64,000 bases of DNA from Linum tenue (GCA_946122785.1 CAMGYJ010000004.1:59838679-59902678), one strand, 5' to 3'; positions 11,575 through 25,264 are shown, counted from the first letter of the stretch. Numbers and translations are program-made. Notes: generated by a model not told the origin, from the letters alone.

Positions 11575-14500
11575 ATGGAGAAGAGGCTCCGGTCGTCTCT
11601 CAACTCATCCGTCGAGGATTTCCTCTCCGCCGCCGTCAAACTCTCTCTCAAATCCTGCAAGCCTTCCCTCAAGACGCTAGTCCATTCCATCTCGCCTTCT
11701 TCTCCGGCCTCCGCCACTCTCCCTCCTTCTCTCCGCCGCTCCATCTCCGATTCAATTTCCTCGTTCCAGAACCTTAGTCAACCCCCATCTTCGTCGCCGC
11801 CGCCTCATTCGCCTGACGCTGCCAAATCGCCTCCGTCCAAGCGGCCTCGCCGTTCCTCCCGGAAGTCCAGCTCCACCACTTCCCAGGTAAACGAGTTCGG
11901 TTCCTCCCAGAATGAACCTAACATCGACCACGAGAAGCAACGGGCGCTCGAGAGCGTTCAAGTTCTCGCTTACCTCACTTTCCTCTGCATTTCGCATCCC
12001 AAGAAGCCCTTTCCGGCCGCGGAACTGTTGCCGGCTATCCAGCTTCTCCATGACAACTTGATTCTGTTCGAAACGGACTCCAATTTGCTGTCTGAGATAT
12101 CGAATTTGTGCGAGGAGTGTTGGAAAGAGGAATTCCCGGGGAGGGAGCTACTCATCTCGCAGTCGCTGCCGTTCTTGCTGTCCAGGTCGCTGAGACTGAA
12201 GAAGAAGGTGGATATCCACAGGATCTACCTTCTCCGCGAGGCGTTTGCTTTGTTCGATTTTGAGGATGAGAGCATCGAGGATTTGAAATTGTTGCTTATT
12301 CGGTGCTTTATTGCTCCTCTCTTTTTGAAAACTGAGGATGGGAAGAAGTTTCTTGCATTCGTGTTGGGATTGAGCAAGCAGGTGCTGAAGGAGGCTTTGG
12401 CCATGATGAAGTCGCAGATCTCGTTTGGAAGGAAGTCAATGTTGGAGGCGTATGGGGAGATTTTGTTTAGGGCTTGGAAAGGAGTTGGAGGGGAATTGAA
12501 GGATGAGATCGAGAGTGGGTTTTTGCAGACTCTGATTGAGGGTGCTATACATGCGAGCTCTGGGCCATTGGCAGCTTCAATTAGGCGAGTTGTTGGTGGA
12601 TTTGTTACTCAAAGGATCAGTGAAGGAGTTGAGAAGCTCCTTTTCAGGCTAGCCGAGCCTGTGATTTTCCGATCACTGCAGGTGAGTCATTTTTCCCCCT
12701 AGAACATAAGACTGAACTGATACGAGAAAACCGTTTATGGCTATCTAGCTAAATGATACTGATAGCATTGCCAACACAATCACGAGGGTAGAACCTAATC
12801 TTTTGATTACTTTGAGCTCTGTTTGTGTTCCATGTAACTCATATACTTCATGATTGGTTGAGCTGTATGATTGATACTTTTCAATCTACTAAGAAAGCTT
12901 CTCTATTCTTTGCACAGGTTGCGAATTCAAATGTTCGTCTTAATGCATTGCATTTGCTTTTGGATCTGTTTCCCCTTGAAGATCCTGATTCAAACAAAGA
13001 AGCTAAGGATTCACTGCTTGATAGACAGTGCTTTTTATTGGAGAGGTTGCTCGTGGATGAATGTCCAGGTCTGAGAGTGGTGGCAGTGGAAGGCTGCTGT
13101 CGTGTCCTCCATTTGTTTTGGGAAATCATACCCTCCTCAACAATCACAAAGATACTTACCAAAATTTTTGATGACATGACACATGATATTTGCAGCGAGG
13201 TTAGGGTTTCCACAGTAAATGGTATAGCTTATTTGCTTGGAAACCCTCAGTCTCATGAAATTCTCAAAGTTCTACTGCCCAGAATGGGACCCCTGATCTT
13301 GGATAATGTTGTTTCAATTCGCGTTGCTGTTTTGGATCTCCTCCTTGCTATAAACGATAGTCGGAAGTTCCAGTTTAATAAGGTAACCAGAACTTCCATA
13401 ATACTTTATATCTGTGAATGTAACTACACTATGTTTCTTCACTAACATCTTCATACTTGTTCCTAATTTCTCTTATCTGTGTTCTCTCTGAATTGCTTCC
13501 TATTGGCTAACATTGTCATGAACATCTAAAGGTGGTCGGTCTTGATGCTCTATTGTCAACTCTAGCAAATGATCAATCCCAAATAGCCCAGAAGATAACA
13601 AGACTACTTATCCCATCATACCTTCCCTCAAAAGTTAACAAAGAAGAAGCTTGTAGTCGTTGCATCACACTCATAAAGAGGTCTCCCGTGGCTGGCGCAA
13701 GGTTTTGTGAATTTGCTGTATCAGAAGGGGCATCACTAAAACATGCCATGGAGCTAGTCCAAGTATTGGTTAACTCTGTTCTCTCGCAAGATAAGGCTGA
13801 AAAGGATCAAGTTGAGGGCATGCTTGTGGCTTCTGCTCACCTTTGTAGAAGTGTAGTTAGTGAACAACGTTGTCAGACTACCCTTAAAGACTTCCTTTCC
13901 AGTGTTAATGCCAAGAGCTTGTTTGCTGCAGCATCAACTCCTCGTGCTCAATCTTCTGTCATCAGCATCTTCTCCATTGTGTCTCCAGAAGATGTGACTC
14001 AGCTTGTTGAAGAGTGCATGCGCCTCATTACATGTAGTAGTGGAGTATCTCAGGATAAAGAAATGCAAACCCAAGTGAAGTCTGCTCACAATTTATTGAT
14101 GTCTTGTGATGCCTTCGATCACATGTTTGGGTCTTTGACAAATATTTTGGAGAAAACAGCCTATCGTTGCCATGTTAAATTTGGGATTGAAATGTCAGTT
14201 AAGATGCCCAATGGGAAACGGAGAAAGGGTGAGTCAACGGTCAAGTCTTCAGCTAAGTGGAAACACATGAGAGGGAAAAAGGCATCCAGTTTCGAGGAGG
14301 ATTATTCTATTGCTGTGGCAGTAGCTTGGCAGCTGAAAGAGTTGCTTGCTGTTGTGGATGGCCAAAAGGCTGTCTTAGGGTCTCAAGATCTAGAGCAGGC
14401 ATTTCTTGCTTTAAAGGATATTTCAGAGGCCACCATATTGCAGGCAGCATGCTGTGATTACATGGATGCTGAACCTGTTTTAGCATATATGGCACTCTCC

Positions 14501-16686
14501 TTGCATAAAACTCTTCAAAGCTTAATCACAAGAGGTACAGGTGATAGTTCAGTTTCAACATCAGAGGTGAGAATTATTTTTGTCTTTTGGGTATCTCCTC
14601 CCGAATGATTGGATTGCTTAAAGAATAATGTATAGTGTTCCTTTTTCTAGCAAAATTATTCTGTTTTACTTGGAACTTGTATCTTGAAGGTGCTATTGCT
14701 TCTAGGAGTCGTTTGCATGCTATATTTGGATGAGTCATTTGATGTCAAATGACTCATTTACTAACGAAAAACAAAACGAGTCATTTGCTATATTGGAAAG
14801 TAGTGACGAAAAACTGAGTCGTTTGCAAATAATTGGGAGGTGGGCAGCTTTGTGGGAGAAGAGTCAGTGACGTTCCAATATTAACCCCCCTTTTCATATA
14901 CCAAATACTAACCTTTTTATATTTTGTCGTCATAATTCCTATTCTTTTCAATTATTTTCGAACAATATTTTCAATTATTTTCTATTAATGCTTTGTAATT
15001 ATTTCTAGTGAAATAATTGTTACTATTCTTAAAGACTGGTTTTCAAATATAGATTATGTTTTGCTTGTAAAATAAATACTTTGTATTGTTACATTTTGTG
15101 AAGCATATTACATGTAAGTGCTAAATGGTAGAATTATACAAATAACTCATTGAAAAATGACCCATCTAAAAACTTATTAACAAACAACACATTTGGAAAT
15201 GTCTACATTGTCAAATATCTACATTTTTCCAAATGTCTATATTAGATCAAATGTCTACTTTGTCAAATATCTATATTTGCCAACACAACCTCCTAATTCT
15301 CTCCTTTTTTCTGGGTAGAAGTTTGTTTTCTTACGCATTATTCCTTTGATTACTTTCAGAAGTCTGTACTGGACGAGACAGTGGACCACATTCTTAACTG
15401 CATCGAGCGGCTTCTTGGAGAATCAACTGATTCAAGATCAGACTCCGTCAACAGAAAAGCTGATAGTAATGGGAAGAGACAAAGGGAGCGTCAAGCAGAT
15501 GTGTCTATATCAAACAATGATGGTAAGGCATCAGCTACTCATATATCATCCTTCGATCAAATTATAAATCCTTCGTTCTGTATCAGTAGCAGTGGACTCT
15601 TGTTAGTCTGCTTCATTCCCACTTTTTGCTTGACCTGTTTTTTCTTCCACGTATTCTTTTCGAATTTGAGCATTTATTGCAGAATTGGCGAGTGCTAAGG
15701 TGACAAGAATGGCAAATAAGGTGAAGATGCAGACTGCATTGCTCAAGTTCATCACTGATTGCATTGCGATGGACTTTCTTTCTCAGATCCACCGAAGGTG
15801 CTTAACATTCGCATCGATCTACCTAAAAGATGTCGTGTCCACTTTTGGTCAACAACAACCGAATGAAAATTTCTCGACCTCCAATTTGTCAAAAGACATC
15901 TTTACTTGTCTGAAGAGTTCGTTCAGTTATGCTGCCAAGTTGCTCAATCTCATTCTCAATGCAGCTACCAGCAATGAAGCTTCACAAGAGGCTTTCGAAC
16001 TCACAAACACAATGTTCGATCTAATTATATGTGTTGAAGCACACTTCGGTTCTCGTGCTGCATCATCCCTTGTTGCAGCAGCAGCGAAGCCTTGGTTGCC
16101 TGATCTAGCTCTTGCGTTAGGGTCTGGAACCTTACTCAGAAAGAGGGAAGAAGAAATTGCAACTTCCAGTGAATTACTGCATATGAAGCTCCATTTTCCA
16201 TCGTGGCTACACATGCTAGCGAAGGTTGAGCTGCATCAAATGAGTAAGAGGAGCTCCGAGGAGCCGGGGGAAGAAGGTGGTAACATTTCAGAAGAGCCTG
16301 GAGAATTATTGCCTACATTTGGAAGATTCATGGATATGATGGTGACATTGTTGAGAGCAAACAGAACTGTAATGGATGCGGTTGGGATGATTTTCTTGAC
16401 AGGAGCAGTGGTTGGATTGGAAAGAAGGGATTTCGGATTGGTGCTGGGGATGCTCCACTTTGTTTGCGTGAAGTTGGTGGAAGAAGATAGAGAATGGAGT
16501 CAACTTGATGCAATGTTGACTTCCCTCCCCGAGATATTCCCGATAATCGAGAGACAGGTTGAAGAAGAACAAAATGAGGAAGAGGCAAGGAAAGAATTGG
16601 AGAAGGCCAAAGCATTGCTTGAACCTGTTTGGTTGTACCATGTTTATGAAACTGGTAAGTTCTGTAATGCTGAGGATTCGGAATAG
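11575..16686 (+). CDS. CAP-G2: Condensin II complex subunit CAP-G2 (HEB1-like)
   Basis: Five coding exons: 11575-12681, 12918-13382, 13532-14566, 15360-15522 and 15683-16686, all with GT-AG introns and phases that join cleanly, giving 1257 aa. Human and Arabidopsis CAP-G2 are of similar size. CAP-G2 is a HEAT-repeat non-SMC subunit that pairs with CAP-H2 and CAP-D3 on SMC2/SMC4 to compact chromosomes; in Arabidopsis it is HEB1, needed under boron and DNA-damage stress. Residues 200-300 look like the condensin-II-specific N-terminal domain (FIAPLFLKTEDGKKFLAFVL). Helical repeats follow at 370-650, with a basic patch (NGKRRKGEST) near 755. The C-terminus is acidic (QVEEEQNEEEARKELEKAK). The start is the first ATG of a long open frame after a Pro/Ser-poor leader. 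Intron 3 (14567-15359) is AT-rich and repeat-like. The gene looks intact. Confidence 0.88.
15196..15290. repeat. Short degenerate repeats in CAP-G2 intron 3
   Basis: Three loose copies of an AAATGTCTA..TTGTCAAATATCTA unit. Intron 3 also holds several GAGTCATTTG/GAGTCGTTTGC copies near 14707-14826. Together they suggest an old MITE inside the intron, but I could not define its ends. Confidence 0.4.
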
Positions 16687-17121
16687 AGGATTCTGCCATG
16701 AACAATATTAGGATAAGGAGATGTTTTAGATGATGATCCTAGCTTAGGACTGAGTCTGTCTGCGATGGGGCTACTAACTCTGCTATTATCTTTGATAGCT
16801 TAATTTTGTTGTGAACAGAAATTCTGCATTTCTTATACCAATGTGTCTCAAGTACAAGCTCATCAAAATAAAGAGGCTAAAAAAATCAAAGTGCTCTGCT
16901 AAAAAAGGAAACAAACAATCAAACGTTCATACTCCATTAGTCAAACCTGGTAAACTTGGACCCTACTAAGAATCATGTATAGAGGAGTTTCCCTGTTACT
17001 TGGACTATGCGCCACCAAGAAGTTTCCCTTTAGGACTAAACTACATCATCAACATATTACCTTTGTTCTCAAAATTGCAATTCAAGAGACAGCCCCTCTC
17101 ATCTCTTGACTTCACATTGTT
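16687..17121. other. Convergent 3' regions of CAP-G2 and the Ca2+-ATPase
   Basis: The two stop codons face each other 435 bp apart, so the two 3' UTRs share this space and may overlap. AT-rich stretches could serve as poly(A) signals on both strands. No third gene is seen. Confidence 0.6.
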
Positions 17122-20100
17122 TCAAACGGGAACTAGTTTCAAGATAGCAGCAATCGGCATGCCAATGAACCCGATCAAAACACAGGCTCCCCACTGATGT
17201 GACGTCAGATGTGTCGTGTTAGCAAACGTTCCTAGAAACTCAATAATTATGATCTGGAAGGCTACAGTAGCAACCAGAACCATGACAAAGACATAGTTGT
17301 TCAACATGCCTTTGAACACGTTGATCGACTCCATCTCACGAGAACTTATCTCATTGAAAACCTGAAATCCATTTGAAAAAATATAGACCATAGGATCATT
17401 TAACTACTTTATTTGGGTGGCGTGGTAGACATCAAAGAACTAGTTTGTTTAAGATTTTCCCTCACCTGACAGAAGACGAAGGAGTTGAAAATGATAGTGT
17501 TGAGAACTAGATCAGAATCGGAGCCTTCGAGCTCAAACATTGATTTCCCAGATGCTTGGAGCTTCCATATTATTAAGAACTGGTAAAAGGACTGGCCTAA
17601 GATGTTTCTCCACATCACATTAGTAATGAAATGGCCTTTCCTTCCAACTGGTGGCCGTTTCATCAATGCATTGTTGGGTGGCTCTGTTGCCAGTGCAAGA
17701 GCTCCTAATGTGTCCATTATCATATTTACCCACAATAATTGGACAGCTGTTAGGGGTGCACTTCCTGGAAAATTAAAGCGTAGTTTCCATAGTCAGATTT
17801 CTGTATTGACCACAAACAAGTTATCTACTCTAAGAAAATTATCATTGTGAATGTTATATTAGGGTTTATTTCTTGTTTACCTGTCATGCAAGCTGAAGAG
17901 AAGTTAACTACCAAGGCAACCACGTTAACCGTGAGTTGGAACTGCACAAATTTTTGGATGTTAATGTAAACTGAACGCCCCCATTTGGCCACTGTCACGA
18001 TCGTTGAGAAGTTATCATCAAGGATTATTACATCAGCACTCTCTTTAGCCACCTGAACTTGTCAAAATCACGAGGTCAGACTCTCTCAAAGATTCGTCTT
18101 ATTTCATTCATAATAGTAATTTGTTGGTTACAGTTAAAACGCATATCAAATCGCATAAAACTCACCTCAGTTCCAGCTATGCCCATTGCAAGACCAATAT
18201 CAGCTTCATGAAGTGCTGGAGCATCATTTGTTCCATCCCCAGTCACAGCAACTACATCATCAAATGTGGTTCTCAAATGCTTCACCAGTGTGTGCTTGTC
18301 AAGAGGTGAAGATCGCGCCATTACCTTCAAGACAATGACCTTAATTCAAACATATTTTTACCAAAACCCAAAAGGAAATTCTTTTTCTTCTTCTTTTCAT
18401 TGTCGAGTTAAGGATTGTATTATATGTAGACACACCATACCTGAATCTTGGGAATAAGTTCGAGCAACTCGGCCTGACTTTTTTCCCTGAAAACTGGGCC
18501 TTCTATAGCTACACCGTCACTAGTGAGAATCCCACACTCTCTCGCAATCGCTTTAGCAGTGTTAATGTTATCTCCCGTAACCATTCTAACAGCAATACCA
18601 GCTGCATGACAAACTGCAACAGATTCCTTCACCCCTGGCCTTACTGGATCCTTAATTCCCACGATTCCAATGCACGTATACCCAGACTCTGGGATAAGAT
18701 CGTTAGGCGAAAACCCACCTTGCACTTCCTTGTATGCCAAACATAGAGTTCTTAGGGCCTCACTAGCAAACTGATCAATCGTAGCCTGGAGAAATTTTAG
18801 AGATGAATCATCCAAAGCCACAACTTCACCTTTCGAATTGATAACCTTCTCACAGGAGGCCAACACTATTTCCGAGGCTCCCTTTGAGTGAGCTCTCAAC
18901 CTTCCACCTTCTACAGGAAGCTCCACGACTGCCCCCATCCTCTTTTTGGTTGAGTTGAAAGGCTCGAGCTTAACAAGCTTCACTGCTTCTCTCTCTGCCT
19001 GGAAGTCCCCACCTAGGGACAAACCAAACTCGAGTATCGCCGCCTCTGTAGGAGTCCCCAAAATCTCACGTTTCCCTTCTTTACTCATCACAACTTCACC
19101 ACCAGTGTTGTTGAATATCGATTGAAGCAACAACTTGAGAGCTGAATCATGGAGCTCGGATTTCATGTTGGCGAACTTACTCGGGTTCCCAACTTCACGA
19201 ACACTCATACAAATGCACGATTTCACAACGGTCATGTGATTCGTTGTCAAGGTTCCAGTTTTGTCACTGCAAATGGTTGTAGCGGATCCCATCGTCTCAC
19301 AAGCTGCAAGGTGCCTAACGAGTGCTTTGTCATTCATCATTTTCTTCATGGCGAATGCAAGGCTTAAAGTCACCGCAAGCGGTAACCCCTCTGGAACCGC
19401 GACGACAACAATCGTGACGGCAATGGCAAAGTACTCGAGCATCTCCATTGCTTCTTCAGCACTCCAATCCACGTGACTTCCATCCTTCCACTTCCTAACA
19501 ACAAGTCCTTGTACTAAAACTGCAAACGTGATGACAGCAAAAAAGAGCCCAATTTTGCCAATAATGGTTGCTACTCCATTTAGTTTCACCTGCAATGGCG
19601 TCTCATCATCACCTCCTTCACTCAGAGTCGCCATTAGTTTCCCCCATTGAGTTCTCATCCCAACAGTTGTAATAAGCATCTTGCAGGAGCCATCTTGAAC
19701 TTTGGTTCCAGAGAGCAAAAAGGGGGTTTCAACACCCACCATAACTGGCTCGCTTTCACCGGTTAAGCTAGATTCATCAATCAAAACAGAGAAGCCCGAA
19801 ACAAAAAGGCCATCTGCTGGGACTTGATCTCCAATGGCGAGATGAACAATATCGCCAGGAAGTAATTCATAGATGGACATTTTCTGCCTGAACCCATTTC
19901 TTGTAACTTGGATGCTTATCTTCTTCTTCTCTTTGTCCAAATCCTTGAACTGTAAGGACTGGCGGTAGTCGCTTGTTGCTGTTACGAACACGACTAACAT
20001 TATACTTGCAACAATACCAAGCCCGTCATGGGCTCCCTTAGGCCATCCTTCTGTAGCTATCCCAACAATTAAGGATACAAAAGCACACACTGCAAGTATC

Positions 20101-23016
20101 ATGAGGGTCATGTCATGAAGGGCTTCCCAAACGAATACCCAGAAACTCTTAGATTCACTTTCAGCGAACTTGTTGATTCCAAAGAGTTCTTGTCTGCGGT
20201 TCAATGCATCAACATCTTTAGGGAGGCCGTCATTTGTAGAAGTGCAAAGCTTTTGGGCTATCCCATTCACTCCTCCATGGAAGCGTAGCTTTTTCACGTC
20301 ATGGCCTTCAACGATGGATCCCAACTCATCAGCACAAATGTCGAATCCAGCTGCTTTCACTTCGGGAGGTACAGTGTAGTCACTTGGGGATACACCTGTA
20401 AAAAATTTCCATCAATATTTGTTGGCAAAACATCTAATTAATCAGTTAAAATCAAAGTATTTTTCATTTTTTTGGGGGTGGGGGGAATCCAACTCACTGG
20501 AGATGAATTGAAATGCGGCTTTAGATACAAGAACTGCAATCCTTAACTTCTCCTGAAAAATCCATGGCATAAAGATAATAAGACTCTTAATCGATAAATT
20601 AGTTTTATTATGCCTAAGGATTGAAAAGCAGTGTGCATGTAAGGGAACATATCATATTGTATTAATGATACGGTCAGGCCTTTTCCATCATGAGTAGGGC
20701 TGCCAGTTTGGTTTGGTTAACCAAACCATTAAGTATGAATAACTAATCAAAATCAAACCAGACAAATTTCAAAAATCAAAATTAAAATTGTTAAGGGTTT
20801 GGCAATTATTAGTTTAGCAAAATTGATAAGACCCTTTAACGTTTTTGTTTGGTTTGGATAAACCAAAAAACCAAAACACAAACCCTTGGTTTGGGAAGTT
20901 AGAAAAGACAAAAAGACATACGAATATAGGAAATAAGTCTACTACACATAAGTTGGTGACAATGCGTATTGTTGATGAGTTTGAACTTAGTTAGGACCTT
21001 ATCAGTTATTTATTGATTTTTGGTTTAAATCGAAACCAAACCATTAAGACGCTAAATCGTTTAAAGCAAAATTCAGAATTGTTAAACTTTTTATCGGTTG
21101 GTATATGTTAAAACCAGAAAAAATCAAAACTAAATTGACAACCGTAGTCATGATGGTCTGAACTTTAAATTTTTAAGGTTTAAAAAATATATTTATAAAA
21201 TTATAAAAAATGTTATTAATTGTTTTTCATCTAATAAGACTAACCACAATACATTTAGGACATGTAATTCATGTTTTTTTTACGAGTAATACAAATATTC
21301 ACTTAACATAACATGTATGTTCACAATACTAGATCATGGTACAACCTACTGGTAAGGTAATTTTAATATTATTGTATATGTACACTAAAGATTGAGGTAA
21401 AAATGCTAGATGAGCAATTCACGGTTTGTTGTGTTACAATGATTTTTATATAGACCTGGCATGTTAAGAATATTTACAAAATGTATTCAAGAAGAGTATT
21501 CACAACGGTTGTTAAGACTATTTACAACACGTGTTAAGTGTATTCAATGTGAATATTCCAACTATGTTGTATGAATATTTCAAATGTTTTGTATGAATAT
21601 GTCACATTTGAATAAAAATATGCGATATTGAAGGAGGTGCTGCATTATTTGTCCTGCAATCAAGGGTTTTCTGTTCGGTTTATAGGTCGGTGTGCCAATA
21701 GGGTAGCCCATTTAGTGGCTCGAAAGGCCCTCACTCTGTACCCGGCTATGTACCGTCGCTTTGATTTTCAGACCTGGCTGATCTCCAGGATGTAACTATC
21801 TTTTTGATCTAATATATGATTACCTTTTGTCAAAAAAAAAAAGAATAAAAATATGCGAGTCCACTTACAAATATACATAAAAAGATGTGTCTAATACATA
21901 TCAAGATTGATATAATTAGATAAAAAATAAATTAAGAGTATTTTATTTACAAACGTTTAAGAAAGATCCATGTTATGAACCTAAAATTCTGAAAAGAGAA
22001 AAAGTTACTTTCAACATGTCCTTCCAATATCATCTATAAGGAGGATAACCAATTTGAGCAAATTTTTTAAAGTTAACATTCATCACTAGAACGACAGGAA
22101 AGCACAACGTAAAAAAAAAGAACTACAAAAGAATGTTTTTCGAAATAGGCCATCACTCTACCACTTTCACTAAGGGAATATTGGTCATCGATGAAGTGAA
22201 TAATCCTGTCATTAGAATAGGATTACTGATAGTTGAGGACGATCAATCTTTCCCTACTTGATATTTTATTTGTTTGTGGCGAATATGTGAATTTGATTGA
22301 TAATTGTGCTTTTTTAACGCATGGCCTCTAGTTCTACTTTCGCCAATGACCGCATGGTTATTCGTGAAGTATAGACCCTCGTCACTAAATAGTGACCAAT
22401 GACTATGGATGACCATTAGTTCTTTTTTTTCGGGAATTTTATTTGTAATTAACTGGGTGCACCTTCAATGATAAGATCTTTTACAAATAAATGTCATTAT
22501 TCAACTTTTTTCAATGATTACTTGATCATTACTAAAATGAGCATACTTGTCTCTAAAAGTACTTTGAAGGAATTCTAATTTTGTTATAGGAACTTTTATT
22601 AGACGTAATTTGTGCGGAAATTATTTTCACGGTCGAATATTTGCTTAGTTTTTTATCATGTATTTTGGATAATGTTACTATACATCTTCAATAAAAGGGT
22701 ATGACCATAAAATTCTAAAAGTTTCAGAGTTTTTCACTTTCAATATGGACAACTGATTTGCCCTTGTTATGCAATCAATGGTCAACTAACGTTTGAAAGT
22801 AAAGGTAGAAAGGAAAAGGTGTGGAAAAGATGAGTTGCTTGCCTGGTTGGTACGACGCATAGCAGCAGCTTCAGATCGCTTGGAGATGTTGGCCGTAAAT
22901 CTGAACCTTCTCTTGGGGTTCTTAACCACCCCACAGAGCTTCCTCCATTTTTCCAATGCCTCATCAGGGGCGTGTTTGGCTTTCACATCAAATGTATCAT
23001 CCAAAAAACTCTCCAT
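17122..23016 (-). CDS. ACA: Autoinhibited P2B-type Ca2+-ATPase, ACA1/ACA2-like
   Basis: Seven exons on the minus strand: 23016-22843, 20552-20498, 20395-18441, 18324-18166, 18052-17881, 17764-17466 and 17361-17122; 1017 aa, the usual ACA1/ACA2 length. It pumps Ca2+ out of the cytosol using ATP and is activated by calmodulin. Residues 24-47 are the calmodulin-binding autoinhibitory region ([17 protein letters not shown]). The actuator TGES motif, PEGL in the membrane segment before the P-domain, the phosphorylation site CSDKTGTLT (Asp454) and the hinge TGDGTNDAP (about 756-764) are all present. Paired membrane helices occupy about 165-220, 350-430 and the C-terminal 200 residues. Intron 1 uses a GC donor (CAG|GCAAGC); exon 2 then restores the conserved [18 protein letters not shown] or plasma membrane location cannot be told from sequence. 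No break seen. Confidence 0.93.
20695..21146. mobile_element. hAT-type MITE in ATPase intron 1
   Basis: Inverted ends TAGGGCTGCCAGTTTGG and AAATTGACAACCGTA, with inner blocks rich in GGTTTGGTT/AACCAAACC. The flanking octamers ATCATGAG and GTCATGAT match at 6 of 8 positions, so this is an older insertion. It lies inside the 2290-bp first intron of the Ca2+-ATPase gene. Confidence 0.6.
21626..21842 (+). mobile_element. 5'-truncated LINE tail (RNase H C-terminus) in ATPase intron 1
   Basis: Only the last 217 bp of a LINE. The open frame matches the C-terminal end of the RNase H domain ([20 protein letters not shown], ending [11 protein letters not shown] and stop), followed by a short 3' UTR and an A run. 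Perfect 16-bp target duplications GAATAAAAATATGCGA lie at 21610-21625 and 21843-21858. The protein end is almost the same as that of the long LINE at 58492-61459, so both come from one family. It is antisense to the host gene, and the frame is still clean, so the insertion is fairly recent. Confidence 0.9.
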
Positions 23017-23939
23017 TTTCCCTCACTCACCAGGGCTATCTAGTCTTTGAAAAAATCCCTCACTCACTGTCAATATGGAATATTTTTACCTTAACCCAAT
23101 CAATTCTTGCCACGCAAAGGACTAAGTAATGCCAACTGTTTAACGAACTCCCACAATTCTATAGATATCCATCATCTACGAGGATAATTGAAAGGCATTA
23201 TCGGCTACAATGTTTGGGGCAGAATTAATTGGCAACAATGATACGAGAGATAATACAAGGTACCCAGATAAGAGGAAGTTTCAAAGTGCTTTCTATTGAA
23301 AGAAAGTTAAAGGAAAAAGGAGATGTAAAAAAGAGAAAAGAAAGCATTCCTTTTCGGTTTTATGTTTTCATAATTTATCTTGTACCTGAGAAGTCTCCAA
23401 TATGTGGAGAAAAATGAGCACGAAAAATAGAATTTTTGATGAATGCGCGGACTTTTCTCAGAAGAGGACGCAATAGTCTCCGTAAGTGAATTTCAATTAA
23501 AAAAAATGAAATAAATTAATGGTTTCGCCCTTGTTCCCGCTTCACTATACTATTCGAGGCCAATTCAATGATTTATTTTCATTATTATCACCTCAGTGAC
23601 TTGTTATTGTTATCACATAGTTACTTTAAAACAAAATTTTTGTAATCTTTATGAAATTTTTTTATTATACATTATTAAGATCGTTCCTTTTTCCATGATG
23701 AATGATTTTTCAATTTATAGCTCAACGAAAACCAAAACACCAACCGTGTATCAGGTAAACTTCAAAGTGTTCTTGCAACTTCCTCACATATATACACTAC
23801 TTATCCACTAAAATAGACAAAAGCATATGTGAAACAACTATTAAACATGATTTATATCTATACAATCAAACTACCCAATCAATATATATGCCTTCAAACA
23901 CTAGCCAAATCAGATCTAGAAAATGCATAAATGACATGG
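23017..23939. other. Ca2+-ATPase upstream region
   Basis: 5' leader and promoter of the minus-strand ATPase gene probably occupy the first few hundred bases. No clear TATA box was singled out. Nothing else recognised. Confidence 0.45.
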
Positions 23940-25130
23940 CACACCATATTAGTATTAACACCTTGAGTGGTCACCATGGTCTCTGCAACATCTCTCCTAC
24001 CAAAAATATGTTCCAAAGAACTCCAATAACTCTCTCATTCCCCCTGTATGTTGGATAGAATAAGCTGCCAAAAGAGGTGAATCCCACGACGAAGCTGAAA
24101 AAGTTAGGAAGTTGATACAAAATTATGCATAAACATGTTGAGGAAAGGCTCATTAATAAAAAGGTGCTCTCGCGATTGCTGATCCACATTATACAACATA
24201 CAAACACCATCCAATACCTTTCATCAGGCCATCAATTTTTCCTTTACAACTATCAGTTTCAATTCCACCAGCCAAACAATGAAGTTGAATTCAGGATGTG
24301 ATACATGCCTAATGTAGTCAAAATCGCGCTTTACAACTTAAAAGCTTACACTTTTACATTTGTAGGTCACCAAAATGCTTCTATATAGAATAGTGCTTTC
24401 CCCTTACTAATGAAGTCAAAAGTGTGCTTAAAAGTTTACGCTTTTACGCTTCTAGGTCACCAAAACGCTTCCACGTAGAATCACGCTTTTGACTGCATTG
24501 GGCCACCAATTAGCCCGTACCAATTCACATTAGTACCTATAGGACATATACCATTTATGAAAGTTTTAATTGAATAGGTAGTCATCAGATTACCATTCCA
24601 TTTGATAGAATCAGCCCTTTTTTCGTAGGAAAGGTGCCAGCACAGGTCGGATCATTAGAAGGCCCCTCCAAACCTAAAAGGACGCACCATGAGTTGTACA
24701 TTCTAGATGTTCACACCTTTAGGCCTGTAAATTAAAATCTTAGCAACCCAAAGCGTCCCACTCTCCATTAGTAAAAGTCATAACAACCGTGTCATACAAG
24801 CTTCATTCCAGGAGAGGAGGACCTGCAAACTCAAGCCACTCTCATTCATTGGAGTAGCAATCTTAATCCAAATAACTTTTGCCTTCATAAATTCATCTCC
24901 ATGACAAAGAAAATGCGACTAACAATTTTTGATATAGTGATCTACTTTTCTAGAGAACAAATGTACGGAACCGGTAATAAAAAACCCCATAAGAACTATA
25001 GAAACAAGTTGGCGTCAACCAACATAACTTTCTTAGTTAACTTGTAAACATAACTAGCACATCACTTGATATTTCAATAGCAATCAAAATGGAATTCTAC
25101 GTAGTGAACATGTAAGGATCCTTTGACAAA
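23940..25130 (-). pseudogene. Decayed LINE ORF2 remnant
   Basis: On the minus strand, a run of residues near 24090-24190 (STFLLMSLSS) looks like the REHLFFSC-type zinc-binding RT segment in a shifted frame, and patches on either side look like LINE linker sequence. There are many stops. The MITE at 24311-24499 interrupts it. Weak evidence, by eye only. Confidence 0.35.
24311..24499. mobile_element. Short MITE, relative of the 3540-4647 element
   Basis: Ends AATGTAGTCAAAATCGCGC and ACGCTTTTGACTGCATT are inverted repeats nearly identical to those of the 3540-4647 element. Internally, a block with AAAGCGTAAA-like sequence and TCTAGGTCACCAAAACGCTT is repeated twice. No target duplication was found. 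Confidence 0.55.
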
Positions 25131-25264
25131 TCTAGTTTGTTAATAATATCACTTTCTTGTATGTTATTGACCGCCCTAAATAAATTTAATATTTTTATTA
25201 TTATTTCATTTAAGTCCCAGTAATCCTTAGAATTCTTCTAACATGAGTTGGACTAATACCATAA

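Noticed and set aside
16306..16705. Overlapping frames of 111 and 125 codons on the minus strand opposite the last CAP-G2 exon
   Set aside because: Shadows of a strongly coding exon; no independent signal.
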